A stretch of 64,000 nucleotides of DNA from an uncultured Verrucomicrobiota bacterium (GTDB lineage Bacteria > Verrucomicrobiota > Verrucomicrobiia > Opitutales > Opitutaceae): assembly GCA_903904685.1 (NCBI GenBank), contig CAIVDS010000058.1, forward strand, positions 1 to 64,000, in the 5' to 3' direction. Below, piece by piece: positions 1-9,104 of the stretch. The notes under the pieces were generated by a model, which was not told where the DNA came from, did not search any database, and worked only from the letters and a program-made list of their open reading frames with translations. Both the position numbers and the translations under genes were made by a program. The number at the start of each line of letters is the position of its first letter. Positions within the stretch are counted from its first letter, which is position 1.

Positions 1-1
1 A

Positions 2-190
2 CCGCCCCATGGCGGCATCGCCTTCGGTCTAGACCGCATGGTCGCGCTGCTCTGCGGCACGACCAGCATCCGTGATGTCATCGCCTTCCCGAAGACGCAG
101 AAGGGCCAGGATCTCATGGCACAGAGCCCCACGCAAGTCACGGCCAAGCAACTCAAGGAACTGCACATCCAGACGGTGATGCCCGAATAA
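2..190 (+). CDS. aspS: Aspartyl-tRNA synthetase, C-terminal end (partial)
   Basis: Last 62 residues of aspartyl-tRNA synthetase, the cytosolic class II enzyme that charges tRNA-Asp. The tail shows class II motif 3 as [14 protein letters not shown] followed by the family block [15 protein letters not shown], and it ends at TAA. The start lies outside the window, so the anticodon-binding domain cannot be inspected and the discriminating and non-discriminating (Asp/Asn) forms cannot be told apart. A hairpin terminator follows 20 bases later, so this is the last gene of its transcription unit. Confidence 0.93.
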   Translation, partial: PPHGGIAFGLDRMVALLCGTTSIRDVIAFPKTQKGQDLMAQSPTQVTAKQLKELHIQTVMPE

Positions 191-210
191 GAAGGCCGCA
201 ACTGTCCCAT

Positions 211-250
211 AAGCCGGAATTCCTCATGAAGGGACTCCGGCTTTTGTTTT
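211..250 (+). terminator. Rho-independent terminator of aspS
   Basis: The inverted repeat AAGCCGGA...TCCGGCTT with an AT-rich, imperfect inner stem is followed by TTTTGTTTT. It lies just after the aspS stop and fits an intrinsic terminator. Confidence 0.75.
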
Positions 251-297
251 GACGGATGGAAGCGCTGCCCTGATGGAATTGAAGGACGCGGGTGATC

Positions 298-314
298 TTG
301 GCACTCGTCGTGCT
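298..314 (+). promoter_or_regulatory. Sigma-54 (-24/-12) promoter of the PII gene
   Basis: TTGGCAC at 298-304 and GTGCT at 310-314 match the RpoN consensus TTGGCACG-N4-TTGCW at all but two positions. The GG and GC dinucleotides have the required 10-base spacing. The start would fall near 325, leaving a leader of about 135 bases before the PII start codon. Nitrogen-controlled RpoN promoters in front of glnB/glnK genes are well established, and the position and orientation fit here. Confidence 0.7.
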
Positions 315-353
315 AAATAATACCCGCTCCTTAACTCTCATCGAAAATCTTAA

Positions 354-797
<444 letters not shown>

Positions 798-820
798 GAG
801 TGCGTTGATTCTTTTTTTTT

Positions 821-850
821 AAACCGGCCACGAAATGGGCCGGTTTTTTC
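821..850 (+). terminator. Rho-independent terminator of the PII gene
   Basis: AAACCGGCC, an 8-base loop and GGCCGGTTT followed by TTTTC. A run of T also precedes the stem, so the structure could act on both strands and also insulate the convergent TPR gene. Confidence 0.85.
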
Positions 851-880
851 TTTGGTTGGGAGTGTCACTCGCTCCGACTT

Positions 881-1363
881 TTATGTGAGCTGGTTCACCG
901 CGTGGCGGATGGCTCGTTGGTAGGCGGTGATGCCGATGTCCTCGCTGGTATCGACGAGGGTGGTTACCAGCAACTGCATGGCCTCGGTGTGACGACCCGC
1001 ATCGTGCAGGGACATCGCCAGAAATACCTCAAACTCCCGATTCTCTGGAAATTGCCGCCGACCTGATTCCAATACCTCGATGGCGCGCGCCGTCTGTCCG
1101 AGCGTGCGCAACGTCGAGCCAAGTCCGATCAGTGCGCCGGAGAGTTCGTTGGGCGGCAGGCCGAGCGTCACGGCCTTTTCGTAGAAGGGAAAGGCTTCGT
1201 CCGGACGACCGAGCATGTCGAGCGTCCAGGCTATCTGGTAAACGATCTCGGCGACGTTGGGGAAACGGGCATCAAGTTTTTTGAGCAGGCCGAGCACATG
1301 CTCAACCTGCCCGCCGTGGCGTGCTCCTACGATGGCGTCGAGTTCGGGTTTCCAAGCGGACAT
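881..1363 (-). CDS. Tetratricopeptide repeat protein
   Basis: A 160-residue protein made almost entirely of TPR-like helix pairs. Recognisable blocks are AEIVYQIAWTLDMLGRPDEA and the following units with LGSTLRTLGQTARAIEVLES and FEVFLAMSLHDAGRHTEAM. It has no signal peptide or membrane segment, so a cytosolic protein-binding scaffold is likely; the partner is unknown. It begins 8 bases after thrS on the same strand and is very probably co-transcribed with cysS-thrS. Confidence 0.8.
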   Translation of the reverse strand: MSAWKPELDAIVGARHGGQVEHVLGLLKKLDARFPNVAEIVYQIAWTLDMLGRPDEAFPFYEKAVTLGLPPNELSGALIGLGSTLRTLGQTARAIEVLESGRRQFPENREFEVFLAMSLHDAGRHTEAMQLLVTTLVDTSEDIGITAYQRAIRHAVNQLT

Positions 1364-1371
1364 GGTCGGGA

Positions 1372-3291
1372 TCAGACCTTCTTCTCGATCTTCACCGGCA
1401 GGGTGCGCGTTTTAATCTCCTCAAGGAGGCGGGTGAAGTAGGTAGCGAAGGGCTGCACGCCTTCATCGCCCTTGGCGCGGCTGCGGACGGAGATGGCTTG
1501 AGCTTCAGCCTCTTTCTGTCCGAGGACGAGCATGTAGGGAACCTTGTCGAGTTCGGCGCGGCGCAGCTTGGCGCCGAGTTTGTCGCTGTGCTCATCGAGG
1601 GTGACGCGCACGCCGGCGTTGCGGAGCTGGTTGAACAGGTCGCGACCATAGTCGATGACCTTGTCGCTGATGGGCACGAGACGCACTTGCTCGGGGGCAA
1701 GCCAAACGGGGAAATCACCGCCGAAGTGTTCGATCAACACGCCGCAGAAGCGTTCCATCGAACCGAAGGGCGCGCGGTGGATCATGACGGGGCGATGTTT
1801 TTCGTTATCGGCGCCGATGTAGGAAAGGTCGAAGCGCACGGGGAGAACGTAGTCCACCTGCACGGTGCCAAGCTGCCACTCGCGGCCGATGACGTCCTTG
1901 ATGACAAAGTCGATCTTCGGTCCGTAGAACGCGGCCTCGCCGGGTTCCTCGGTGAAAGGAACACCAAGGGTGGCTGCGGCGTTGCGGCAGGCAGCTTCGG
2001 CGAGGTCCCATTGCTCGGGATTGCCGGCGAACTTCTTTCCATCGGGATCGCGCAGGCCGACGCGCACTCGGTAATCAGCCATGCCGAGCGTTGAGAGAAC
2101 TGTTTTAACGAGAGAGAGACAGCCTTGGATTTCGGCGGCGACTTGCTCCTGCGTGCAGAAGAGGTGGGCGTCGTCTTGGGTGAAGCCGCGGACGCGGGTC
2201 ATGCCGTTGAGTTCACCCGACTGTTCCCAGCGGTAAACGGTGCCGAATTCGGCGAGGCGCACCGGTAGATCGCGATAGGAATGCGGCTGCGAGGCGAAAA
2301 TCTTGATGTGATGCGGGCAGTTCATCGGCTTCAGCATGAAGCCGTCGAGGAGCTTGGTCGGGTCCATCACGCGTTCAGCCGTGATCATCTCCTTGCCAAC
2401 GCGCTCGTTGAGGGCGGCGGCGAAGGGGGCGGAAACGGCTTCGAGGCGTGCGGTCATCTCTGCGCAACCGCAACCTTCGGTGGCGATCTGAGCGAGTTGG
2501 TCGGGTTCGGGGATGGCGGGGAACTGCGACTCTTTGTAGTAGGGGAAGTGGCCGGAGGTTTTGTAGAGGGTGAGCTTGCCGATGTGTGGCGTGAAGACCT
2601 GTGAATAGCCCTGCTTGCGCAGTTCCTCGCTGATGAAGTTCTGCAGCTCTTGACGGAGGATCGCGCCGTTGGGCGTCCAGAGAATGAGACCTTGGCCAAC
2701 ATCTTCGTCGATGTGGAAAAGCTTTAGATCGCGGCCGAGCTTGCGGTGGTCGCGGGCCTTGGCCTGTTCCTGGCGATCTAGGTATTGAACGAGTTCGTCC
2801 TTCGTCGGGAAGGCGGTTCCGTAGATGCGCTGGAGCGGCTTGTTCTTCTCGTCGCCGCGATGATAGGCGCCGGCGATGGAGAGGAGTTTGAAGGCTTTCA
2901 ACTTGGACGAGTAACGCACGTGGGTGCCGGCACAGAGGTCCATGAATTCGCCGTTCTGGTAGAAGGAGATTTTTTCGCCTTCGGGGATATCGGCGAGTCG
3001 GCCGAGTTTGTAGCGTTCTTGTCCGCGGGACTTGATGATCTCGACGGCTTCCTCGCGGGAGACTTCCTTGCGGTAGAAAGCCTGGTTTTCACCGGCGATT
3101 TTCTTCATCTCCTCCTCGATCTTGGCGAGGTCTTCGAGCGTGAGCTTATGGTCGAGGTCGATGTCGTAATAAAAACCAGTGTCGGTCGGAGGGCCGATGT
3201 CGAGCTTGGCATCGGGGTAGATGCGCAGGATGGCCGTCGCGAGGATGTGCGAGGCGGAGTGGCGGAGTTCTTCGAGCGGTGTCATCGACAT
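1372..3291 (-). CDS. thrS: Threonyl-tRNA synthetase, lacking TGS and with a catalytic-domain insertion
   Basis: A 639-residue class II synthetase that charges tRNA-Thr. The editing domain is at the very N-terminus (HSASH at 11-15, CAGTH at 120-124), so the usual N-terminal TGS domain of about 60 residues is missing. The catalytic core carries MNCPHHIKIF at about 323-332 and the C-terminal anticodon-binding domain ends near residue 620. Total length is still normal because about 55-60 extra residues (roughly 256-317, Cys/Glu-rich with the triplet CGC) are inserted just before the conserved KPMNCP block. The start is the first of two close ATGs. The gene lies 6 bases after cysS in the same unit. 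Confidence 0.95.
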   Translation of the reverse strand: MSMTPLEELRHSASHILATAILRIYPDAKLDIGPPTDTGFYYDIDLDHKLTLEDLAKIEEEMKKIAGENQAFYRKEVSREEAVEIIKSRGQERYKLGRLADIPEGEKISFYQNGEFMDLCAGTHVRYSSKLKAFKLLSIAGAYHRGDEKNKPLQRIYGTAFPTKDELVQYLDRQEQAKARDHRKLGRDLKLFHIDEDVGQGLILWTPNGAILRQELQNFISEELRKQGYSQVFTPHIGKLTLYKTSGHFPYYKESQFPAIPEPDQLAQIATEGCGCAEMTARLEAVSAPFAAALNERVGKEMITAERVMDPTKLLDGFMLKPMNCPHHIKIFASQPHSYRDLPVRLAEFGTVYRWEQSGELNGMTRVRGFTQDDAHLFCTQEQVAAEIQGCLSLVKTVLSTLGMADYRVRVGLRDPDGKKFAGNPEQWDLAEAACRNAAATLGVPFTEEPGEAAFYGPKIDFVIKDVIGREWQLGTVQVDYVLPVRFDLSYIGADNEKHRPVMIHRAPFGSMERFCGVLIEHFGGDFPVWLAPEQVRLVPISDKVIDYGRDLFNQLRNAGVRVTLDEHSDKLGAKLRRAELDKVPYMLVLGQKEAEAQAISVRSRAKGDEGVQPFATYFTRLLEEIKTRTLPVKIEKKV

Positions 3292-3297
3292 GGGAAA

Positions 3298-4758
3298 TTA
3301 TTTCTTAAGAAGTTCTAGGGAATAACCGTCCTTGCGGTCGAGCATCGACCAACCGGCGGCGGTGAGTTCTTTGCGCAGCGTATCGGCAGCGGCGAAATCT
3401 TTCGCGGCTTTTGCGGCCCAGCGTTTTTCGGCGAGGGCGGCGATGTCGGCTGGCACATCTGCCTTGGCGGCGACGGATGCAGTAATATCGAGACCTAGCG
3501 CACGTAGGATAGACAAAGCGCAGCAAACCTCGAATCTAATGCTCTCGGTTGAAATATTATTTGTTTCTAGTGCGTGAATTCCTACGAAAAACTCACCAAT
3601 TGCATTAGGGGTGTTCAAATCATCGCAGAGTGCGAGCCAGCTGTATCGGAAATGAGTTCGGTATCCCTCTGAGATAAGTTCCTCAATGGAAATTGGCTTG
3701 AGCACCTCTAGAAAGGAATCCGGTGCCATGCCAGTTCGTTGGCATGCTTGATCTAGTGCGTTGTAAATTCGCTGTAGAGCCTTCGCTCCTACATACAGCG
3801 AATCCAGCGTGAAGTTGAGCTGCTTGCGAGGATGGCCAGAGAGCAGCGCGTATCGAAGAGCCATCGGGCTGAAGCCCTTGGCCTTGAGGTCGTCGATGGT
3901 GTAGAGATTTCCCAGCGATTTGCTCATCTTCTTGCCGTCCACAAGGAGGTGCTCGCTGTGATACCAGTGGTGGGCGAAGGTTGTGCCGTTGCAGCACTGG
4001 CTTTGGGCGATCTCGTTTTCGTGGTGGGGGAAGAGCAGATCCACGCCACCGGTGTGGAGGTCGATGGTTGGGCCAAGGAGCGCTTTGCTCATGGCGCTGC
4101 ACTCGATGTGCCAGCCGGGGCGGCCCTCGGCGGAGCCGCGCGGGCCGGGCCATTTGTTCGGGCCGTCGTCGGGCTTCCACGCCTTCCAGAGGGCGAAGTC
4201 GCTGCCGTCCTCCTTCTCGTCGGCGTCGGCGGTGAACGCGGAGCCGGGTCGCAGCTCGCGCTCCTTCACGCGAGAGAGGGTGCCGTAGCCGGGGAACGAG
4301 GACACCTTGAAATACACGGAGCCGTCGGCGGCGCGGTAGGCGTTTCCTTTTTCCAAAAGCACGTCGATCATGTTCACCTGCTCGCGGATGAAGCGCGGGT
4401 CGGCGGCCCGGGGCTCGTCGTGCGGCGGCAGGCAGTTGAGCGCGGCGCAGTCGGCGTGGAATTTTTCCGTCCACCGACGGGTGACTTCTCCGAGCGGGCG
4501 GCCTTCCTCGCGGGAGCGGCGGATGGTCTTGTCGTCAACGTCGGTGAGATTACGGACGTGGCGCACCTTGTCCGGGCCGAACTCGAGTTCGAGAAGGCGG
4601 CGGAGGAGATCGTTGACCACGAAGGTGCGAAAGTTGCCGATGTGTGCGGCGGCATAGACGGTCGGGCCGCAATTGTAGAAGCGGTAGACGCCGTCGGGTT
4701 GCGCGGGACGGAGTTCGCGGGTCTCGCGGGTGAGCGAGTCGTGGAGCTTGATGGCCAT
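3298..4758 (-). CDS. cysS: Cysteinyl-tRNA synthetase (with a low-GC internal segment)
   Basis: A 486-residue class I synthetase that charges tRNA-Cys. HIGN is at 39-42, the first zinc cysteine is in FYNCGPT (Cys30), and KMSKS is in KKMSKSLGNLYTIDD. The start MAIKLHDSLTRETREL is chosen because homologues begin there; the open frame runs 46 codons further upstream without family similarity. It is first gene of cysS-thrS-TPR and divergent from hemB. Oddity: residues about 327-426 (bases 3481-3780) are encoded with 136 G+C in 300 bases (45%) by hand count, against roughly 60-70% on both sides. The protein frame stays intact through the DALR region. This suggests gene conversion or transfer of a segment. 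Confidence 0.95.
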   Translation of the reverse strand: MAIKLHDSLTRETRELRPAQPDGVYRFYNCGPTVYAAAHIGNFRTFVVNDLLRRLLELEFGPDKVRHVRNLTDVDDKTIRRSREEGRPLGEVTRRWTEKFHADCAALNCLPPHDEPRAADPRFIREQVNMIDVLLEKGNAYRAADGSVYFKVSSFPGYGTLSRVKERELRPGSAFTADADEKEDGSDFALWKAWKPDDGPNKWPGPRGSAEGRPGWHIECSAMSKALLGPTIDLHTGGVDLLFPHHENEIAQSQCCNGTTFAHHWYHSEHLLVDGKKMSKSLGNLYTIDDLKAKGFSPMALRYALLSGHPRKQLNFTLDSLYVGAKALQRIYNALDQACQRTGMAPDSFLEVLKPISIEELISEGYRTHFRYSWLALCDDLNTPNAIGEFFVGIHALETNNISTESIRFEVCCALSILRALGLDITASVAAKADVPADIAALAEKRWAAKAAKDFAAADTLRKELTAAGWSMLDRKDGYSLELLKK

Positions 4759-4863
4759 GAGAGAAGGAAGGGTAGGTGTTAGCAGGGTTTCTCTGCAGGC
4801 GGAAAGGTGTTTTTTGGGTTGGGGTGGGGGCTTGGGCGTGTTTATGTCCAATTTCCTTTGACC

Positions 4864-5877
4864 ATGAGCGCTCCCTTCAAACTTGATTTGACCCATCGTC
4901 CGCGTCGCCTGCGGCGCAATGCCACCGTCCGTTCCCTCGTGGAAGAGACGATCCTAACCCCGGCCGACTTTATCGCGCCGTTGTTCGTGGTGGATGGCAA
5001 GGGTGCGCCCGAGCCGATCAGCTCGATGCCCGGCGTGTTGCGTTATAATATCACCGATTTGGTGAAGGAGTGCCGGGCACTCGCAAAGCTCGGTGTGCCG
5101 GCGGTGGCGTTATTTCCCAAGCTGGCGGTCAAATTTAAAGACGACGCGGGCTCGGCGGCGCTGGATGCGGATGCGTTGATCTTGCGGACGGTGAAAGCTG
5201 TCAAAAAAGCCGTGCCGGGGCTGGTCGTCATGACCGACATCGCCCTCGATCCCTATACGACGCATGGGCATGACGGTGTGCTGACGGCGGACGGTCTCGA
5301 TGTGGACAATGACGCCACGGTGGAGATTTTGGTGAAAATGGCCGTGCTGCACGCCCGGGCTGGAGTCGATTTCGTGGCGCCGTCCGACATGATGGACGGC
5401 CGCATCGGGGCGATCCGCCGTGCGCTGGACGCGGCTGGGTTCACGCAGACCGCCATCATGGGATACTCGGCAAAATTCGCCTCGGCCTATTATGGTCCGT
5501 TCCGCGAGGCGGTGGGCAGCGCTTCGGCAGCTGGGACGCATCATCTCGACAAGCGGACCTACCAGCTCAATCCCGCCAATCGCCGCGAGGCGCTGGCCGA
5601 GGTGGCGTTGGATGAGGCTGAGGGCGCGGATATTCTCATGGTGAAACCGGCGGGCGCCTATCTCGACATCATCCGCGATGTGAGGGAGGCCACCCGCAAG
5701 CCGGTCGCAGCCTATCAGGTTTCGGGCGAGTATGCGCAAATCCACGCGGCGGCGAAGATGGGGTGGCTCGATCTGGAACGCACGCGCCACGAGTCGCTGC
5801 TCGCCATCAAACGCGCCGGGGCGGACATGATCCTGACGTACTTTGCGAAGGAGATGGCGGTGGTGCTGAAGGGGTAA
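4864..5877 (+). CDS. hemB: Delta-aminolevulinic acid dehydratase (porphobilinogen synthase)
   Basis: A 337-residue cytosolic enzyme that condenses two 5-aminolevulinate molecules to porphobilinogen in haem and chlorin synthesis. The two active-site lysines are visible: Lys204 in YSAKFASAYYGPFR and Lys261 (Schiff base) in ILMVKPAGAYLD. The metal loop reads TDIALDPYTTHGHDG, with Asp/His in place of the catalytic-zinc cysteines, so this is the cysteine-free, magnesium-type class. The start is the ATG before SAPFKLDL, as in homologues. The gene is transcribed divergently from cysS across about 105 bases and seems monocistronic. Confidence 0.96.
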   Translation: MSAPFKLDLTHRPRRLRRNATVRSLVEETILTPADFIAPLFVVDGKGAPEPISSMPGVLRYNITDLVKECRALAKLGVPAVALFPKLAVKFKDDAGSAALDADALILRTVKAVKKAVPGLVVMTDIALDPYTTHGHDGVLTADGLDVDNDATVEILVKMAVLHARAGVDFVAPSDMMDGRIGAIRRALDAAGFTQTAIMGYSAKFASAYYGPFREAVGSASAAGTHHLDKRTYQLNPANRREALAEVALDEAEGADILMVKPAGAYLDIIRDVREATRKPVAAYQVSGEYAQIHAAAKMGWLDLERTRHESLLAIKRAGADMILTYFAKEMAVVLKG

Positions 5878-5914
5878 CGCGAGAAAGACAGTCTTTGACT
5901 GCAAAGACGGGCGC

Positions 5915-5941
5915 AAAAAAGGCGACTCGGTAAGAGTCGCC
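5915..5941 (-). terminator. Rho-independent terminator of the acidic-tail protein gene
   Basis: GGCGACTC-GGTAA-GAGTCGCC is a perfect 8-bp stem. Read on the minus strand it is followed by TTTTTT, directly after the stop of the minus-strand gene starting at 6768. Confidence 0.85.
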
Positions 5942-5967
5942 CTTGGTGCTAAGTTGATGGCTGAAAC

Positions 5968-6768
5968 CTAGCGTTTGCTGCGCTTGGCTTTCTTAGGCTT
6001 TTCGTCTTCGTCATCGTCGGATGAAGCCCTCTTGGGCTTTTCTTCGTCATCATCGGACTCTTCGTCGTCATCGCCCTTGGGTTTTTCGTCGTCTTCATCC
6101 GACTCATCGTCTTCGTCCCATTTGAGAGACTGGTCGTTCTTGAGACGTTCTTCCTCGTCGGCGTCGAGTTCGGGCAATTCTTGGTCGTCGATGTCTTCGT
6201 CGGATTTGGCGGCTTCTTCACCTTCCTCGGTTTCCCAGCCGGCGGGGACATAATCAAGGATGGCGCAGAGTTCGTCGAAGGTGTGGAGGGCCTTGCCCTC
6301 AATGAAACCGGCATTTTGGTCTTCGCGGATCTCATCCTCGACTTCATCAACGGTGAGCTTGGACTCGAATTTGAAAATGTCGTTGAGCATCTTCACGCGG
6401 CAACGGGTGAGATGGTCGAGCAGATCGGCGTAGGGACCGTTCTCTTCGTCAACGATGTCGGCCAAGGCGAATAGTTTTTCGTCGGACTCAAAGAACGAGT
6501 CTTTGACGCGCTTGAGGCGGACGCGTTGTTTGCCGGCTTCGCGGTCGATGCGGAAGGGTATGAAGGCTGCCTCCATTGTGTCCTGGTCGAATCCGTAGTC
6601 GCGCATCGGCTCGACGAGTTCGATGAGGTGAGCCATCTGGCGGGGGTCGATGATGCTGAGTCCATCGACGTCCCAGCGCACGGGATCACTGACTTCGTCG
6701 ACCCACCAATTGTGGTCTTCACCGAGACGAACGATACACCAGTCGAGAGTTGCAGAGGATTTTGCCAT
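5968..6768 (-). CDS. Hypothetical protein with acidic Asp/Glu-rich tail
   Basis: A 266-residue protein of unknown function. Residues 1 to about 185 are an ordinary soluble sequence (start MAKSSATLDWCIVRLGEDHN) with no signal peptide or membrane segment. From about 186 onward it becomes a low-complexity run of Asp, Glu, Ser and Lys-Pro, ending in a short basic cluster (KKAKRSKR). The tail looks disordered and could bind basic proteins or nucleic acid; this is inference only. A start 10 codons earlier is open but less likely. The gene stands alone, ended by its own terminator and divergent from pyrD. No family was recognised. Confidence 0.75.
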   Translation of the reverse strand: MAKSSATLDWCIVRLGEDHNWWVDEVSDPVRWDVDGLSIIDPRQMAHLIELVEPMRDYGFDQDTMEAAFIPFRIDREAGKQRVRLKRVKDSFFESDEKLFALADIVDEENGPYADLLDHLTRCRVKMLNDIFKFESKLTVDEVEDEIREDQNAGFIEGKALHTFDELCAILDYVPAGWETEEGEEAAKSDEDIDDQELPELDADEEERLKNDQSLKWDEDDESDEDDEKPKGDDDEESDDDEEKPKRASSDDDEDEKPKKAKRSKR

Positions 6769-7033
6769 AGCGATTGCTGAAGAGTTAGGTCGGAGCAAAG
6801 AGCGTGGGCGGTGACGGAGTCAAACCGCTAAAGCGACTTTTTTGAACTTTCTTACGAAGGGGGAACCGGAGGTGGCGGAGGCTGAAAATTTCGCGCGCAG
6901 CGTGTGGTTGGTCGTTCGAAAAACAAGCACAAAAACGTCAGGCAAAACCAATATATGGCAAACAGGTTTGTCTTGTCGGCCAAGACCGCACGGGCACTTG
7001 ATTTTTTTCAGGGCAGGCACAGTGTCGCGCGAC

Positions 7034-8101
7034 ATGGGACTTTTCTACGAACAGGTGATGCGACGCATGTTGTTCAATCTCGATTCCGAGCGGGCACATG
7101 AGGTGGGCGTCGAGGCGATGGCGATGCTAGGTCGGCTCAAGCCGGTCTGCCGCGTGCTGGAGGCGATCAATCGCTTACCGTCCTCGCTCTACCGTCCGAT
7201 CGAGGCATTTGGCCTGAAGTTCCACAACGCGATTGGGCTTGCGGCGGGTTTTGACAAAAATGGCAGTGCCTGGCCCGCCGCCGCTGCGATGGGTTTCGGG
7301 CATGTGGAGATCGGTACGATCACCGCGCTCCGCCAGCCAGGTAACCCGGCACCGCGCATGTTTCGCTATCCGGCGGAAGAGGCGGTGATCAATCGCATGG
7401 GCTTCAACAACGAGGGGGCCGAGAGCGTGGCCGCGCGTCTCGCCGGCCAGCCCGGTCCCGGGAAGCGGCGTATTCCACTGGGGGTGAACTTGGGGAAGTC
7501 CAAGGTCGTTCCGCTGGAGGAGGCGGTGGCGGATTACCTCGCCAGTTTTGCCAAGCTGGCGGACTTTGCCGATTATCTGGTGTTGAATGTCTCCAGTCCC
7601 AACACGCCGGGTCTGCGCCAGCTTCAGGATGTGAAGCCGCTGCGCGAGTTGCTGGGCGCTATCATGGCGGCCAACCGTGAACGGACGGCGCGCAAGGGAG
7701 GCGCGCTGATACCGGTGCTGCTCAAGATCGCTCCGGACCTGACTTATCCGCAGATCGACGCAGCCTTGGAAGTGATCGCCGAGTTTCGTTTGGCGGGAGT
7801 CATCGCAACCAACACCACCCTGGCACGGCCGGGATTTTTTGCCGAAGTCAACGAGCCGGGCGGACTGAGCGGCGCACCTGTGCGGATGCGATCCACGCAG
7901 ATCATCAGCTATATTTCCAAGGCCACGCAGGGCCGGCTGCCGATCATCGGCGTGGGCGGCATTACTGATGCCGAGGGCGCGGCGGAGAAGCTCGATGCGG
8001 GCGCGACGTTGTTGCAGGTCTACACCGGCATGATTTACCGCGGTCCGTTTTTTGCGCGAGACCTTGCCTGGGGAGTGGCGGCGCGGCAACGGCGCGTCTG
8101 A
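7034..8101 (+). CDS. pyrD: Dihydroorotate dehydrogenase (quinone), class 2
   Basis: A 355-residue FMN enzyme oxidising dihydroorotate to orotate in pyrimidine synthesis, passing electrons to the quinone pool. Class 2 features are visible: the N-terminal amphipathic membrane-association helices (FYEQVMRRMLFNL), AAGFDKNG near residue 70, the catalytic-Ser region LNVSSPNTPGLR, ATNTT and the C-terminal phosphate-binding GVGGI and LLQVYTGMIYRGP. The ATG before GLFYEQVM is chosen; the frame is open 64 codons further upstream but that part has no family similarity. It is convergent with the serine acetyltransferase gene, with 3 bases between stops. Confidence 0.95.
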   Translation: MGLFYEQVMRRMLFNLDSERAHEVGVEAMAMLGRLKPVCRVLEAINRLPSSLYRPIEAFGLKFHNAIGLAAGFDKNGSAWPAAAAMGFGHVEIGTITALRQPGNPAPRMFRYPAEEAVINRMGFNNEGAESVAARLAGQPGPGKRRIPLGVNLGKSKVVPLEEAVADYLASFAKLADFADYLVLNVSSPNTPGLRQLQDVKPLRELLGAIMAANRERTARKGGALIPVLLKIAPDLTYPQIDAALEVIAEFRLAGVIATNTTLARPGFFAEVNEPGGLSGAPVRMRSTQIISYISKATQGRLPIIGVGGITDAEGAAEKLDAGATLLQVYTGMIYRGPFFARDLAWGVAARQRRV

Positions 8102-8104
8102 CGC

Positions 8105-9058
8105 TTAAATAACCCAGTCCCAGGCCTGCATCTCCGAGGCGGTGCGGCTTTCCACCGCTTTTTCGGTTTTGCGGCGTGAGCGCACGACGAGGTTGTCGCC
8201 TTTGTAGTAGGCGATGCTGTTCGCTGGGATGGATTCGAGCAGCCACACGTTGGCTCCGATGATCGAGTGGGCGCCGATCTTCGTATCGCCTCCGAGAATG
8301 GTGGCGTGCGAGTAGATGGTAACGTGATCGTCGATGTTCGGATGGCGTTTCACGCCCTTGATCGGGTTGCCGTCGTTATCGACCTCGAAGGATTTCGCGC
8401 CGAGCGTCACACCCTGATACATTTTGACGTGGTTGCCGATCTGCGCCGTCTCCCCGATGACCACACCGGTGCAGTGATCGATGAAGAAATGGTTGCCGAT
8501 CTGCGCCCCGGGATGGATGTCGGCACCGGTGCGCTCGTGGGCATACTCGGTGATCATGCGAGGCAGTATGGGCACGCCGAGTTTGTAGAGCACATGGGCG
8601 ATGCGCTGGAGCGAGATGACCAACACGCACGGATAGGCGAGGATGATCTCCTCCGTGCTGCGCGCGGCCGGGTCGCCCTGATAGGCGGCTTGCACGTCTG
8701 TCTGAACGATCTTGCGGACGTCGGGCATGCTGGCGAGCAGCTCCATGGCCAGCCGGCTGGCGTTGGCAGCCGGCGCCGGGTCGCTGGCAAAGCTTAATGC
8801 TTTTTCGATATCGGCGGTCAGGCGGGTATAGATGGACTCAAGCCTCATGGCCGTCAGGGCCGGCACATCTTTTTTTGTGAGGGGTGACTGCTCGAAGAAT
8901 CCCGGGAAGAGCAGGTGCATGAAGTCGGAGGCGAGTCGGTTGACCGATTCATCTGATGGCAGGTTGCTGCCATCGAGATGATTGATGCCGCCCTCGCGCT
9001 CGTAGGAGGCGAGCAATGCGTGTTTGATTTCGTCCAACGTCATGGGATGCGGGAACAT
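8105..9058 (-). CDS. cysE: Serine O-acetyltransferase
   Basis: A 317-residue enzyme forming O-acetylserine, the carbon acceptor for sulfide in cysteine synthesis. It has an N-terminal helical part followed by a left-handed beta-helix of hexapeptide repeats (about 180-280) with the active-site block GADIHPGAQIGNHFFIDH, then GVVIGETAQIGN and HPNIDDHVTIYSHATILGG. It is longer than E. coli CysE (273) and closer to the EpsC-type or plant-like long forms. Two ATGs compete for start (9058 and 9043); neither has a clear ribosome binding site. The C-terminal feedback tail ends in DWVI, which could serve the usual insertion into the cysteine synthase active site. No cysK is adjacent. Confidence 0.9.
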   Translation of the reverse strand: MFPHPMTLDEIKHALLASYEREGGINHLDGSNLPSDESVNRLASDFMHLLFPGFFEQSPLTKKDVPALTAMRLESIYTRLTADIEKALSFASDPAPAANASRLAMELLASMPDVRKIVQTDVQAAYQGDPAARSTEEIILAYPCVLVISLQRIAHVLYKLGVPILPRMITEYAHERTGADIHPGAQIGNHFFIDHCTGVVIGETAQIGNHVKMYQGVTLGAKSFEVDNDGNPIKGVKRHPNIDDHVTIYSHATILGGDTKIGAHSIIGANVWLLESIPANSIAYYKGDNLVVRSRRKTEKAVESRTASEMQAWDWVI

Positions 9059-9104
9059 TCCACGCGCATGCCCTGCGGGTCAAATCCAGATACGTAAAGA
9101 TACG

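Noticed and set aside
3832-4782. 316-residue open frame antisense to cysS
   Set aside because: It lies over the conserved HIGH and KMSKS coding parts of cysS and shows no family features.
6842-7033. N-terminal extension of pyrD by 64 codons
   Set aside because: No similarity to dihydroorotate dehydrogenases; the internal ATG gives the standard membrane-association N-terminus.
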